A stretch of 64,000 nucleotides of DNA from Mycolicibacterium phocaicum (GTDB taxonomy: Bacteria; Actinomycetota; Actinomycetes; Mycobacteriales; Mycobacteriaceae): positions 2,294,001 to 2,358,000 of the forward strand of contig NZ_AP022616.1 of assembly GCF_010731115.1 (NCBI RefSeq), read 5' to 3'. Shown here in pieces: positions 7,862 through 17,295 of the stretch. A program made the translations under genes and the position numbers. The notes under the pieces are model-generated. The model had not been told where the DNA came from. It ran no database searches and was given only the letters and a program-made list of their open reading frames with translations. Positions within the stretch are counted from its first letter, which is position 1; each line of letters starts with the position of its first letter.

Positions 7862-10800
7862 ATGAGTTTCGTCCCTTCGTCGGCTACCGATAAAGTTCCG
7901 ACTTTCGGATACCACCCTGACTATGAGCGCACAGACTTGCCGGCCGACGGCACGAGGTTCAGTCGCGCGCTGGTCTTAGATGCACCTGTCAGCAGTCTCG
8001 TCGACCGCGCCGATGAGTGCAGGGTGATGTGGAATCCTGACGTCCCACTACCCGAAGGCATTTACTGGTTCGACGGGATCGAGTCACCGATCCTCATGCA
8101 GGTCGCCATGGGCGCATCACAAGGTGATGCCACCGTGACGCCCACTGATTCGATCGACGACAGCCACCCGCTCGCCAATGCGTGGGCATGGGCAGAAGAC
8201 CTCTGGAACAACGCAACCGTGGTCGCGCCGCCAAAATTCGCCATGAACGACACGGCGGTGACACATCCTGGCGACGTAGACGTCACGATCAGTGGCCGCC
8301 AGTTCTTTCCTACCGGATGGTCCTATTCGGTGATGGCCCAAGGCCGTTACATGAACATTGTCGAATCCAAGCTGAGACCACGTCCGCAAATGGACGGGCC
8401 GGCGATTTGGGTAACGCAGACTCCAACTCCAGCGAGCCGATTCGGCGCGACCCTGACCCGAGCCAAGCTACTTGGCAAGTTCACCAACACCCTGTTCTCC
8501 TTCCGCGCTACTCGAACCACCTTTCGCCCCTATCAGTTCAAGCCGGTTCTCAAGCTGCTGCAGACTGGCAAGGCTCGCCTCCTGATAGCCGACGAGGTCG
8601 GCCTCGGTAAGACGATCGAAGCCGGTCTCATCTGGACCGAACTGGAGGCGCGTCAGGAAGCAAACCGAGTCCTGATCGTCTGCCCGTCCAGCCTCCTCAA
8701 CAAATGGCGGCAGGAAATGGCCGACAGGTTCGAGTTTGAGCTGACTGAGCTTGACACGAAAGGACTCGCCGAGTTTCTCGAGAAGCATCGGCAGAACCGC
8801 TTGCCCAGCAGGCAAGCACACATCTGCAGTCTCGAACGACTGCGTAGCTGGGATGGCCTCGACGAACTTAGAGAGATCCCACCAGAATTTGACTTGGTCA
8901 TCGTCGACGAGGCGCATTCAATGCGGAACTCAGATACCAAATCCTACTCGCTGGGAACCGAACTCGCGGACTGGGCCGACAATCTGGTCTTTCTCACAGC
9001 AACTCCTATCAATCTCAAACAACAAGACCTCTTGAATCTTCTGGAACTACTCGCTCCTGAGGACTACGGCGACTTGGGGGACCTGGAGCTGCGCCTGGAA
9101 CCCAACCGAATTACGAACGCCGTCGCAGCTCGACTGGGCGAAAAAGGAGTAAGAGGCCGAGAGCTCCTCAGCGACTTGGAGAAGTTGTCCTCCACTGCAC
9201 TAGGCGGGCCTTTGATGCAGCGTCCCGACTTTGCTTTGTTGCAGCAGTTACTCGACACAGACGAACTGACTCCGCGCAATATCGTCGACGCGAAGCGATA
9301 CCTGTCGGATCTGAACACGTTGTCCACAGTCATTACTCGTACAAAGAAGGTCGAAGTCGACGACCAGAAGGCCAAGCGCAAGGAAGACCGCCGAGAAGTC
9401 CATTGGACGGCCGCTGAAGAAGCGTTCTACGCCGAGTACCTCACGTGGTGCCGAGCACGCGCAGACGCCACAGGGCTTCCCTTGTACTTCTCAATGCAAA
9501 TGCCATTGCGGCTAGCCAGCGCATGCCTGCCGATGGCTCGGCGTGCAGTGCTCGACCCCCTCGGATTCGGTGACATCGCAGATGCTGACTCAGATGCGCC
9601 GACCATGCGGATCGAGCCGCATAGCGAACTATTTGCAGCCGCACGCGACCTCCCTGAAGACGTCGATACGAAATTCGACGAGCTAAGCGCAGTCCTCTCC
9701 AACCTCTATGACGGCGGTCGCCGCGCATTGATCTTCACATTCTCAGTGCCGACGCTTGGCTATCTCAGTAGCAGGCTGAGTGCCGCTTATCGCGTCGCCG
9801 TCATGCACGGTGGCGTAAAGCGGGATGCTCGCCTGAAGATAATGGCCGACTTCCGCGGCGGTCTCTATGATTTTGTACTTGCTAACCGAGTTGCGAGCGA
9901 GGGCCTCGACTTCGAATTCTGCTCTGCTGTCATAAATTACGATCTCCCGTGGAATCCTATGGAGATCGAGCAGAGGATCGGCCGCATCGACCGCATTGGG
10001 CAGAAAGAAGAGACGATACTGGTCATCAACTTTGTCAATGAAAGCACAATCGACGAACGAATACTCGATCGGCTGCTATCCCGCATCGACATCTTCCAGT
10101 CATCGATCGGAGCCCTCGAACCAATTATCGCAGCGAGCGCGCCGAAAATCCTTCAGGCCGGGTTCGACTTTACGCTCACCGCCGATGAGCGGGATCAGAA
10201 GGTCCATGAAATGCTGACCGCGTTGGCAGAACAACAGGCCGGACTAGAGGATATTTCTGATGCCTCAAGCTCGCTGCTGGTAACCAATGACGTGGACGTC
10301 GCTGGCTTAGAGAAGGACCTTATTCGGACGGGGCAATACATCGGCCAACGCGAGTTGGCACTGCTTCTCGATGATTGGGCACGGACCGAGCGTGCCCCAG
10401 GGGTCACCTTCATCCAAGATGGCTCGACCATCGAATTCCGCGGAAACCCAGCGATGTCGGCTCAAATAAACGATCTTTCGCGAGCTGGCCAACGGACTCG
10501 TGCCGAGACAAGTTCGCTCGCCAGCTACTTGCGCAACGAACTTCCTATCTCCCTCGCGCTCGATCAAGAATTTGCGCGCACCAGCGGCGGAACGCTGCTA
10601 ACCGCGACGAGTCCTCTCGCTATGGCGGCGGCCGCCGTTCCAGGCCACCGCCAAGCGCGATTCGCCTCGCTGAAGATCACGACATCCGACGATGTCGTAC
10701 CCGGCGTCTACATTGTGGTGCTAGCTACAGCACTATCCGCCTCACAGGGAGGCGATGAAGTTTGGGGGTGCGCCGTGAATCGAACGGGACGCGATGAGGG

Positions 10801-11224
10801 TGAAGGGCCAGTGAACGCTTTGCTTGCCGCACTCGCTGACGGGAGGTTGGTGGACGCGCCACTCCCCGCTGTCGACCGCATCGACCGCTTAGCCGAACGC
10901 GCGCTGAATCAACTCCATGTCCGGCATGCCGCCGAACAAGCCAAACGAGACGTCGAGTTCGAAGCCCTGCGCGACGCAAAGCTCATCTCTCTCGAAGCAC
11001 AACACGAACGCAAAAAGGCCGCGATTGAGAACCGCATCTCGACCGCCCGCAGCCGAGGACGGAACGAGCGGAGTATCGAACTCTTCCGCAATCAGCTTCG
11101 ACGCTCGGAAGAAAGACATTTACAGCTGCACAGCGAAATCACGATGCAAGCTCAGCCCGAAATTCACCTGGAGCCTCTCGCCGCATGTGTAGTCGCCATT
11201 ACAACGGAGGGAGCGTCGCAGTGA
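7862..11224 (+). CDS. RapA-like SNF2 helicase/translocase
   Basis: 1120 residues from the ATG at 7862. SF2 SNF2-type motor: Q-region FRPYQFKPVLKLL, Walker A DEVGLGKT (about residue 243), DEAH (about 349), TATP (about 378), and motif VI RIGRIDRIGQ (about 704-714) after EGLDFEFCSAVINYDLPWNP. The insertion pattern and the long coiled C-terminus (about 1010-1090, rich in Glu, Arg and Lys) resemble RapA-type proteins, which reactivate stalled RNA polymerase, and also DrmD-type defence helicases. The first 230 residues are unassigned. Its stop overlaps the start of the HelD-like gene (GTGA) with a strong GGAGGGAG before it, so the helicases are co-translated. Confidence 0.85.
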   Translation: MSFVPSSATDKVPTFGYHPDYERTDLPADGTRFSRALVLDAPVSSLVDRADECRVMWNPDVPLPEGIYWFDGIESPILMQVAMGASQGDATVTPTDSIDDSHPLANAWAWAEDLWNNATVVAPPKFAMNDTAVTHPGDVDVTISGRQFFPTGWSYSVMAQGRYMNIVESKLRPRPQMDGPAIWVTQTPTPASRFGATLTRAKLLGKFTNTLFSFRATRTTFRPYQFKPVLKLLQTGKARLLIADEVGLGKTIEAGLIWTELEARQEANRVLIVCPSSLLNKWRQEMADRFEFELTELDTKGLAEFLEKHRQNRLPSRQAHICSLERLRSWDGLDELREIPPEFDLVIVDEAHSMRNSDTKSYSLGTELADWADNLVFLTATPINLKQQDLLNLLELLAPEDYGDLGDLELRLEPNRITNAVAARLGEKGVRGRELLSDLEKLSSTALGGPLMQRPDFALLQQLLDTDELTPRNIVDAKRYLSDLNTLSTVITRTKKVEVDDQKAKRKEDRREVHWTAAEEAFYAEYLTWCRARADATGLPLYFSMQMPLRLASACLPMARRAVLDPLGFGDIADADSDAPTMRIEPHSELFAAARDLPEDVDTKFDELSAVLSNLYDGGRRALIFTFSVPTLGYLSSRLSAAYRVAVMHGGVKRDARLKIMADFRGGLYDFVLANRVASEGLDFEFCSAVINYDLPWNPMEIEQRIGRIDRIGQKEETILVINFVNESTIDERILDRLLSRIDIFQSSIGALEPIIAASAPKILQAGFDFTLTADERDQKVHEMLTALAEQQAGLEDISDASSSLLVTNDVDVAGLEKDLIRTGQYIGQRELALLLDDWARTERAPGVTFIQDGSTIEFRGNPAMSAQINDLSRAGQRTRAETSSLASYLRNELPISLALDQEFARTSGGTLLTATSPLAMAAAAVPGHRQARFASLKITTSDDVVPGVYIVVLATALSASQGGDEVWGCAVNRTGRDEGEGPVNALLAALADGRLVDAPLPAVDRIDRLAERALNQLHVRHAAEQAKRDVEFEALRDAKLISLEAQHERKKAAIENRISTARSRGRNERSIELFRNQLRRSEERHLQLHSEITMQAQPEIHLEPLAACVVAITTEGASQ

Positions 11225-13179
11225 CGACTGATGCCAAGAAAGCGTTGGAGCTGGCAGACGAGCAAACGGCCCAAAAGCAATACCGGAAACTCCTAATTGA
11301 AAAGGCAGCCGAGCCGGTAGTTTACAGCGGGCCGGCCAACGGGCGATGGACAGGCACAGGTATACCCACACCGCGAGCGGTGGGCGCTGGCGACTTGCTC
11401 GGACGTGTGGCTCTCGTGAAACCCGACCAAGATCTTCTCGACGGCGCGTCCGATTTCTACATCGGCGAGACGCACGCAATTATCAACGGAGTGAACGTAT
11501 TCGGGTGGACCAGCCCGGTCGCTGCTACATTCTTCCGGGGTACTAACCAACATTACTTATGCAAGGAAGTCGCAGTCGTGCGCGCGCTTATCTCGCGCAG
11601 TGGCCATATAATTGATTTTGTCGACGAGACCGTGCGACCTGACGCCCCCGAAAGCCCGTTTCGCAAGCGTGGCCTGAAGATTCCCGCACCACCGACGAAA
11701 CCAAAGCTGACAGCAACACCAGCATCGATGCCACGAATAATCGAGACCAGCTCGAACTCGAGCGCTCCTTCGCTGGCTCATCAGCCGCCACCCGTTTCAG
11801 TCTCGACGGACCCTGCTGACGGCCTTCCGCCACTGCGAGCTGAATCGCTGCTACGGCAGCAGCTAAAGGCACCACGCACAAGAAGCCTGGCACCGGTCTT
11901 GTCTACGCTCCAACCTGATCAATACGACCTGGTCACAAGGCCTGCGATGGACAGCATCATCATCGAGGGCCAACCTGGTACCGGTAAGACTATCGTCGCG
12001 TCACACCGAGCGGCATACCTGGTGAACGACGAGACCCCACCCGAAAACACGCTCGATGGCACGGTCCTCGTGGTTGGTCCGACGTCTGGTTACTCACGGC
12101 ACGTCCGCGCTGTCATCACTCGTCTTGCTGGCCCGACTGACCGGATAAAGGTGCTGTCGTTGCCCGAGATAATTAACAAGTTGATCGGTATCAAGCGCGA
12201 GCCGCGCTCACACCAAACGCGAACTTGGCACGATGGCGACTGGCATCTGGCCCGGCTGACGCGGTCGGCACTTGCAAGGATCAAGAACGCCGATGGGCTC
12301 ACACCGACGCCTGAAGCAGTCTATGAGTACCTCCGGACGAAAACTCGAAGCGTCACCACCGACCCAGAGTGGTCTCGATACCTACAGCTCCTGCCGCCGT
12401 ACAAGGCCGCACTGCTGAATGAGCGCCATGCTCCGTTGATCGCATTCATCAAATGGGAGATTCTCGGCCCACGTGAATTCGCCGGTGTCGAGCACATCAT
12501 TGTCGATGAGGCGCAAGACGTGACACCGTTAGAGTGGTATCTCCTGGATGAGATCAACGAGGCCGACACCTGGACGATCCTCGGCGATCTGAATCAGCGT
12601 CGGTCTGACCACACCCTCACCAGCTGGTCCAGTGTCCTGGAAGTTATTGCCATCGAAGAGGACACGCCAATCCGGAGGATGGAGCGGGGCTACCGCTCCA
12701 CCAGACCGATCCTCGAGTTCGCAAACCGACTGCTGCCACGCCAGCACCGAAAGCTGGTTGCATTACAGGAAACTGGACCAAATCCGACGATCCTCAAGGT
12801 ACCTGCCAAAGACCTCGCAACGCAGACTGTCGCTGAGATTAAGCGTCTGACTGACACGCATTCGGCCGGTACCGTTGCGGTTGTCTGCACGTCTCCGTCA
12901 CTCATCACCAAGGCTCTCCGCGGGCACCATTGGAATAATGATCCACTCGAAGAAGCCCTGTGGCGGCACGACAGCCGCGAGGTGCGCGTGACCACCATCG
13001 ACGAGGCTCGCGGCCTCGAATTCGATGCAGTGGTGGTCGTTGAGCCCGCAGACTTCCCTCTGAACATCGGCCGCCACGGTCCGCTCTACACAGCACTCAC
13101 ACGGGCGAATCGCGAACTCTCGGTGGTGTATTCACGTTCACTGCCGGATGCCCTTCGCAGCAGGCAGGTAGCAAGGTGA
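11221..13179 (+). CDS. HelD-like superfamily 1 helicase
   Basis: 652 residues. GTG at 11221 is chosen because GGAGGGAG (11206-11213) lies 7 bases before it and it overlaps the upstream stop. The N-terminal region has FYIGETHAIINGVNVFGWTSPVAATFF (positions about 78-105), equivalent to the YIGR...DWRAPVAxPFY block of HelD. The SF1 motor follows: GQPGTGKT (about 249), DEAQD (about 428), GDLNQRR, RGYRSTRPI, RGLEFDAVVV (about 597) and YTALTRA near the end. HelD proteins pull stalled RNA polymerase off DNA. A linker rich in Pro and Ser (about 155-205) separates the halves. Role in this operon is inferred. Confidence 0.82.
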   Translation: MTTDAKKALELADEQTAQKQYRKLLIEKAAEPVVYSGPANGRWTGTGIPTPRAVGAGDLLGRVALVKPDQDLLDGASDFYIGETHAIINGVNVFGWTSPVAATFFRGTNQHYLCKEVAVVRALISRSGHIIDFVDETVRPDAPESPFRKRGLKIPAPPTKPKLTATPASMPRIIETSSNSSAPSLAHQPPPVSVSTDPADGLPPLRAESLLRQQLKAPRTRSLAPVLSTLQPDQYDLVTRPAMDSIIIEGQPGTGKTIVASHRAAYLVNDETPPENTLDGTVLVVGPTSGYSRHVRAVITRLAGPTDRIKVLSLPEIINKLIGIKREPRSHQTRTWHDGDWHLARLTRSALARIKNADGLTPTPEAVYEYLRTKTRSVTTDPEWSRYLQLLPPYKAALLNERHAPLIAFIKWEILGPREFAGVEHIIVDEAQDVTPLEWYLLDEINEADTWTILGDLNQRRSDHTLTSWSSVLEVIAIEEDTPIRRMERGYRSTRPILEFANRLLPRQHRKLVALQETGPNPTILKVPAKDLATQTVAEIKRLTDTHSAGTVAVVCTSPSLITKALRGHHWNNDPLEEALWRHDSREVRVTTIDEARGLEFDAVVVVEPADFPLNIGRHGPLYTALTRANRELSVVYSRSLPDALRSRQVAR

Positions 13180-16100
13180 TTAAACATCTGTCGATGCGCG
13201 TCCCCTGGCGCGACCAACCATGGGATCACAGGGTTTGCGCGCATCCGCTCGACAACTCGTCATGCCTACTGCTCAAGGGTATCGGCGACAAACGAAACGA
13301 CGAGTACGAGGTCACAAACGCGTCGGGCGACATCGGCGCCCTGACGGGGATTCCATGCCTCAGTGAGCGCGGAACATTTATGTCCGCCAACGGATATCAG
13401 GTCACGAAACATCACCCCTATGCCTTCAACCAAGCACTGAAGGATCACCTTGAACCGACCGTGCTCAGCATGCCCGGGTTCTCATTCGAAGCGATCCCAT
13501 ATCGATGGCTGGGACGGGAGACATTCGAATCGGAGTTGTGGCAAGCCTGGCGCACCGACTACGACCCAGACGCTGAGGAAAGAGCTCTGCGCATCATGGG
13601 AATGAAGAAGAATGCCTGGATCATGGACGGGAAGAATCAGCAGTCCATCATCCGCTCGTTCTTCGAGCCGGTTCTTCCCCAATCCAGTCTGGTCTTCGTA
13701 TACCTCAAACATTCACCGCTCCAGGAAGAGCGCACCGACCGGCTGCTAGTAGGTGCGGCAATCGTCGAATCGATCGCGCTCCCAGGATTCTGGACTCAGT
13801 CGGGCAATCAACCTTTCGATTCCTCGATGTGGGAGACCAAGGTTGTCCACTCTCTCCGCCCAGACCAGACGCACGGCATTCTGCTCCCTTACCAGCAACT
13901 CATCGAGAAGTTCGACGCCGGAGGTGACATATCCCGCGCGCTAGCGTGGGCACCGGAAGGCACAAACAGCGAATTCTCTTACGTCACAGAACATGTCAGC
14001 AGTGATGTAGCAATCGATGCACTTGGTTCGTTGCGCTCAGCGGCCGAGGGCATGCAGGAGCTCGGCATCGATGTGCCCGCTCACGCGATCAAGTGGGTTG
14101 ACTCGCAAGTCCATAGGTTGTGGGACGAACGCGGTGCAACTCCAGGACTTCCCGCAGTACTAGCGCATCTGAAGGTTAAACAAGCGCACTTGATCGCCCG
14201 CGAGCTGGCAGGACTCAAATCAGACCCCTGGCAGGCGCTCGAAGAAGGATTCGCTGACGCCGCCGCGTGGCCTCAAGAATTGCAAGGCTTAATCCATCAG
14301 TCGGTCGGGCTGCAGTGGCGTCATTTGCCTCACGACGAGCGCACAGTGCTCAAACTCATGTCGACCATGGACCTTCGTCCGTCGCAGATCGAGCTCGTGA
14401 TGTCAGGACGCGCAGCCGAGAAGCTGGATGCTGTTGAACTGCTGGATGATCCCTATCTAGCTGCTATCTGCACCGCGACCGACACAGAGCCCATCGACAT
14501 TCGGACGGTCGACCGTGCGATGTTTCCTGCCGCACACGCTAAATGGAGTTCATTGGTTCCGGAGGAATGTCGGATCGCCGATCCGGGTGACCGCCGACGT
14601 TTACGTGCGTTCATGGCAGAGGGCTTGAGAGTGTCCGCGCGCGAGGGCAACACCATCGCAAGCGAGCGGACGCTCATCGAGTGGGCGAACGGTCTCAATC
14701 TCACCGAACCGCTAGGAATAACCCCCGCGCTCCTCGCCGGGCATAGCCTAGACACCGAATCACTCACCAACCCGTCGGATTGGGAACCAATCGTGGGCGC
14801 GCGCCTTGGCAATAATGAGCCGGCGTATAAGTTACCCGCGCTCGAGGACGCCAAACACACAATCCTTGACTGGGTGCTGCCGCGCATTGGCGCGCCGGCC
14901 TACGACGTCAAATTCGACGCCCGCGATCAAATCGACAACATCCTCCGAGCCAGCGGGCACGACTCCGCCGTAGACGAAGACGAGGAAGCCGCGAGACAAG
15001 AGAAGGCGGCAGGCCTCGCGGAGCTGTACCGATCACGACTATCCGTGCTCATCGGCCCTGCTGGTACCGGAAAGACTACCCTTCTCAAGGCCCTCGCCGA
15101 CCTGCCTGACGTCGCCAACAAGGGAGTGCTGTTACTCGCTCCGACAGGCAAGGCGAGTGTCCAGCTGAGAACCAAGGTTGGGCGCGATGCTCGAACACTC
15201 GCCTCGTTCCTTGTGAAGAAACGTGGCTACGACCCGGACCGCGATGTCTATCGCCCCGTAGATGTAAGTCAGGCGGACGATTTCGGACTCGTCGTCATCG
15301 ATGAAGCATCCATGCTGACTGAGGAAATGCTGGCGTCGACGCTGTCCGCTCTTGGCACGGTCCATCGCCTCATACTGGTCGGCGATCCGCAGCAGCTACC
15401 GCCGATCGGCGCGGGCCGGCCGTTCGTTGATCTCGTCAACCATCTCCGCCCCGAATCCTTCGAGTCAACATCCCGAGTCGGCCCTTCGTATGTCGAGTTG
15501 ACTGTGTCGCGGCGCCAGGGCGGGAGTAGTCGTGACGATGTACTGCTCGCGCAATGGTTCGGCAACGGCGAGCTTGGCGCTGGCGCCGACGGCGTATGGG
15601 AGCGACTACGGGCCGGCACAACGTCAACGCATCTTGAGCACCGGCGATGGAGTGACGGCGGAGTGGTCGCTTCTATCGATAACGCGATCAACGACGTCGT
15701 CGACTGGTCTGCGCACGACGATCGCGAGTATGCGTTCAGCTTGAGCTACGGTGGCACGCTGTCCGATGACCGCAAGTACATGAACTGGCGGACCGGCAAA
15801 GGTGGAGCGGGCGATCGCGCCGAGAACTGGCAGATTTTGAGCCCATACCGATCCCGTGCCTTTGGCACCGTTGAAATAAACCGGCACATCAAGCGGACTC
15901 TGAGGACGAAGGACATCGACCTCGCATTCCGGCTCTACAGTTGGAGAAATCCGAAACCCATTGGACCAGAACAGATTGTTCGCGGCGACAAGGTGATGCA
16001 AACACGAAATGACTCGCGACAGAAGGCCTATCCAGAGGGCGCCGGACTTAATTACGTGGCAAACGGCGAGATCGGAGTGGTGATCGGTCGCTGGGGCAAG

Positions 16101-16928
16101 ACGAACAGCTTGCCCGCCAACGTCGAATTTTCGTCTCAGATCGGAGCCACATATACGTACTGGCCCTCCGGCGCAGACGACCCGCCACTTGAACTAGCTT
16201 GGGCTGTAACAGTTCACAAGTCACAAGGATCGGAGTTTGGAACAACTATCCTGGTCCTGCCTAATCGAGTCAACGTGTCTCGAGAACTCCTCTACACTGC
16301 GCTCACCCGCCAACAAGACCGAGTGGTGATACTCCACGACGGCACTGTCGACGAGCTTGTTGAGTTGGCACACCCTCGATACTCAGAGACAGCCCGACGC
16401 CTCACCGACCTATTCGTCGCTTCTACGCCCACACTGATTGAGGTCGACGGCGTGCAGCAGCCGTTCGACAAAAACCTCGTCCATGTCGCAGTGGGCGGCG
16501 TAATGGTGCGAAGTAAGAACGAGGTGATCGTAGCGGGCATTCTCGACAAGGTCGTACCCGGCAGATGGCGATATGAGGTGCTGCTTGTTGGGGACGATGG
16601 CTCCCAACGACGCCCCGACTTCACCATCAGTCGCCCCTCTGGGACACCGGTATATTGGGAGCACCTCGGCATGATGAACCAACCGTCGTACGCACGGAGG
16701 TGGGCCGACAAGCTCGATTGGTACCGAGCTAACGGCGTTCTGCCGGCTCTCGACTCTGCAGGTCAGCCGTTGGAGATAATCGACGAAGGCGCCAACGGGA
16801 TATTGATATGGACCGACGATTCCAATGGCGTTGACATACCTGCGTGGACTGAGATGGCCCAGGCGGTCTTCGGCTCGCGAACTAGGCGAGTCGAACGGCG
16901 TCGCGGAAGCCGCGGCGTTCGTGGGTAG
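13176..16928 (+). CDS. RecD-like helicase fused to a PD-(D/E)XK-type nuclease domain
   Basis: 1250 residues; GTG start overlaps the HelD-like stop. A large unassigned N-terminal half (about 1-610) is followed by a RecD/AAA_30 SF1 motor: GPAGTGKTTLL (about 626), DEASM (about 708), GDPQQLPPIG (about 735), and VHKSQGSEF (about 1012) with YTALTRQ. The last 140 residues look like a nuclease: NEVIVAGIL (about 1112), RPDFTI (about 1145), YWEHLGMM (about 1159) and RRWADKLDWY. This is the E...D...ExL...K order typical of PD-(D/E)XK enzymes often fused to helicases. Expected activity is DNA unwinding coupled to cutting. Confidence 0.85.
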   Translation: MIKHLSMRVPWRDQPWDHRVCAHPLDNSSCLLLKGIGDKRNDEYEVTNASGDIGALTGIPCLSERGTFMSANGYQVTKHHPYAFNQALKDHLEPTVLSMPGFSFEAIPYRWLGRETFESELWQAWRTDYDPDAEERALRIMGMKKNAWIMDGKNQQSIIRSFFEPVLPQSSLVFVYLKHSPLQEERTDRLLVGAAIVESIALPGFWTQSGNQPFDSSMWETKVVHSLRPDQTHGILLPYQQLIEKFDAGGDISRALAWAPEGTNSEFSYVTEHVSSDVAIDALGSLRSAAEGMQELGIDVPAHAIKWVDSQVHRLWDERGATPGLPAVLAHLKVKQAHLIARELAGLKSDPWQALEEGFADAAAWPQELQGLIHQSVGLQWRHLPHDERTVLKLMSTMDLRPSQIELVMSGRAAEKLDAVELLDDPYLAAICTATDTEPIDIRTVDRAMFPAAHAKWSSLVPEECRIADPGDRRRLRAFMAEGLRVSAREGNTIASERTLIEWANGLNLTEPLGITPALLAGHSLDTESLTNPSDWEPIVGARLGNNEPAYKLPALEDAKHTILDWVLPRIGAPAYDVKFDARDQIDNILRASGHDSAVDEDEEAARQEKAAGLAELYRSRLSVLIGPAGTGKTTLLKALADLPDVANKGVLLLAPTGKASVQLRTKVGRDARTLASFLVKKRGYDPDRDVYRPVDVSQADDFGLVVIDEASMLTEEMLASTLSALGTVHRLILVGDPQQLPPIGAGRPFVDLVNHLRPESFESTSRVGPSYVELTVSRRQGGSSRDDVLLAQWFGNGELGAGADGVWERLRAGTTSTHLEHRRWSDGGVVASIDNAINDVVDWSAHDDREYAFSLSYGGTLSDDRKYMNWRTGKGGAGDRAENWQILSPYRSRAFGTVEINRHIKRTLRTKDIDLAFRLYSWRNPKPIGPEQIVRGDKVMQTRNDSRQKAYPEGAGLNYVANGEIGVVIGRWGKTNSLPANVEFSSQIGATYTYWPSGADDPPLELAWAVTVHKSQGSEFGTTILVLPNRVNVSRELLYTALTRQQDRVVILHDGTVDELVELAHPRYSETARRLTDLFVASTPTLIEVDGVQQPFDKNLVHVAVGGVMVRSKNEVIVAGILDKVVPGRWRYEVLLVGDDGSQRRPDFTISRPSGTPVYWEHLGMMNQPSYARRWADKLDWYRANGVLPALDSAGQPLEIIDEGANGILIWTDDSNGVDIPAWTEMAQAVFGSRTRRVERRRGSRGVRG

Positions 16929-16993
16929 TGAGCCGATTAGGGGTTGCTCGCCAGCGCCGTTCGTTCATATTCGACAACGTAGGAAACAGACAC

Positions 16994-17239
16994 ATGGCAC
17001 GCATCCGAAAGCTCATCGCAGACGACGAACCGGCTCGGTCTCCGCGTACGGAAGTCGACTGCATTTACGGCGTAACTCACGCTGCAGACGGGACCAAACT
17101 TCTGAGGCTCGCTACCCTAGGTTCCGAAATGCGTAAGAGTGCTCCAAAACCTAGTCAGATCATCGAGATTGACGCTGACATCGCCCAGCAGCTCCTCGAG
17201 GTGATTCGGTCTACGTTTCCGGCAATTCGAGAGTGCTAG
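16994..17239 (+). CDS. Small conserved protein at the end of the helicase operon
   Basis: 81 residues from the ATG at 16994, preceded by AGGAAACAG; an upstream in-frame GTG at 16928 overlaps the previous stop but lacks a ribosome site. The sequence TEVDCIYGVTHAADGTKLLRL, then YGSE-like ATLGSEMRKS and a helix IDADIAQQLLEVI resembles a short, widely spread family often mislabelled methionyl-tRNA formyltransferase in public annotation. It has no catalytic motif. Last gene before the terminator; function unknown. Confidence 0.65.
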   Translation: MARIRKLIADDEPARSPRTEVDCIYGVTHAADGTKLLRLATLGSEMRKSAPKPSQIIEIDADIAQQLLEVIRSTFPAIREC

Positions 17240-17279
17240 TCGCTCCAGTCGTCGTTCATCGAGACGACGACTGGGGCGA
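17240..17279. terminator. Shared hairpin terminator between two converging operons
   Basis: A 16-base arm at 17240-17255 pairs with 17264-17279 with one G-T wobble and an 8-base loop. It begins just after the stop of the rightward operon and ends 16 bases before the McrC stop of the leftward operon, so it can serve both strands. There is no long U tract, as is common for mycobacterial terminators. Confidence 0.75.
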
Positions 17280-17295
17280 TCTTCCCGCGGCACAT

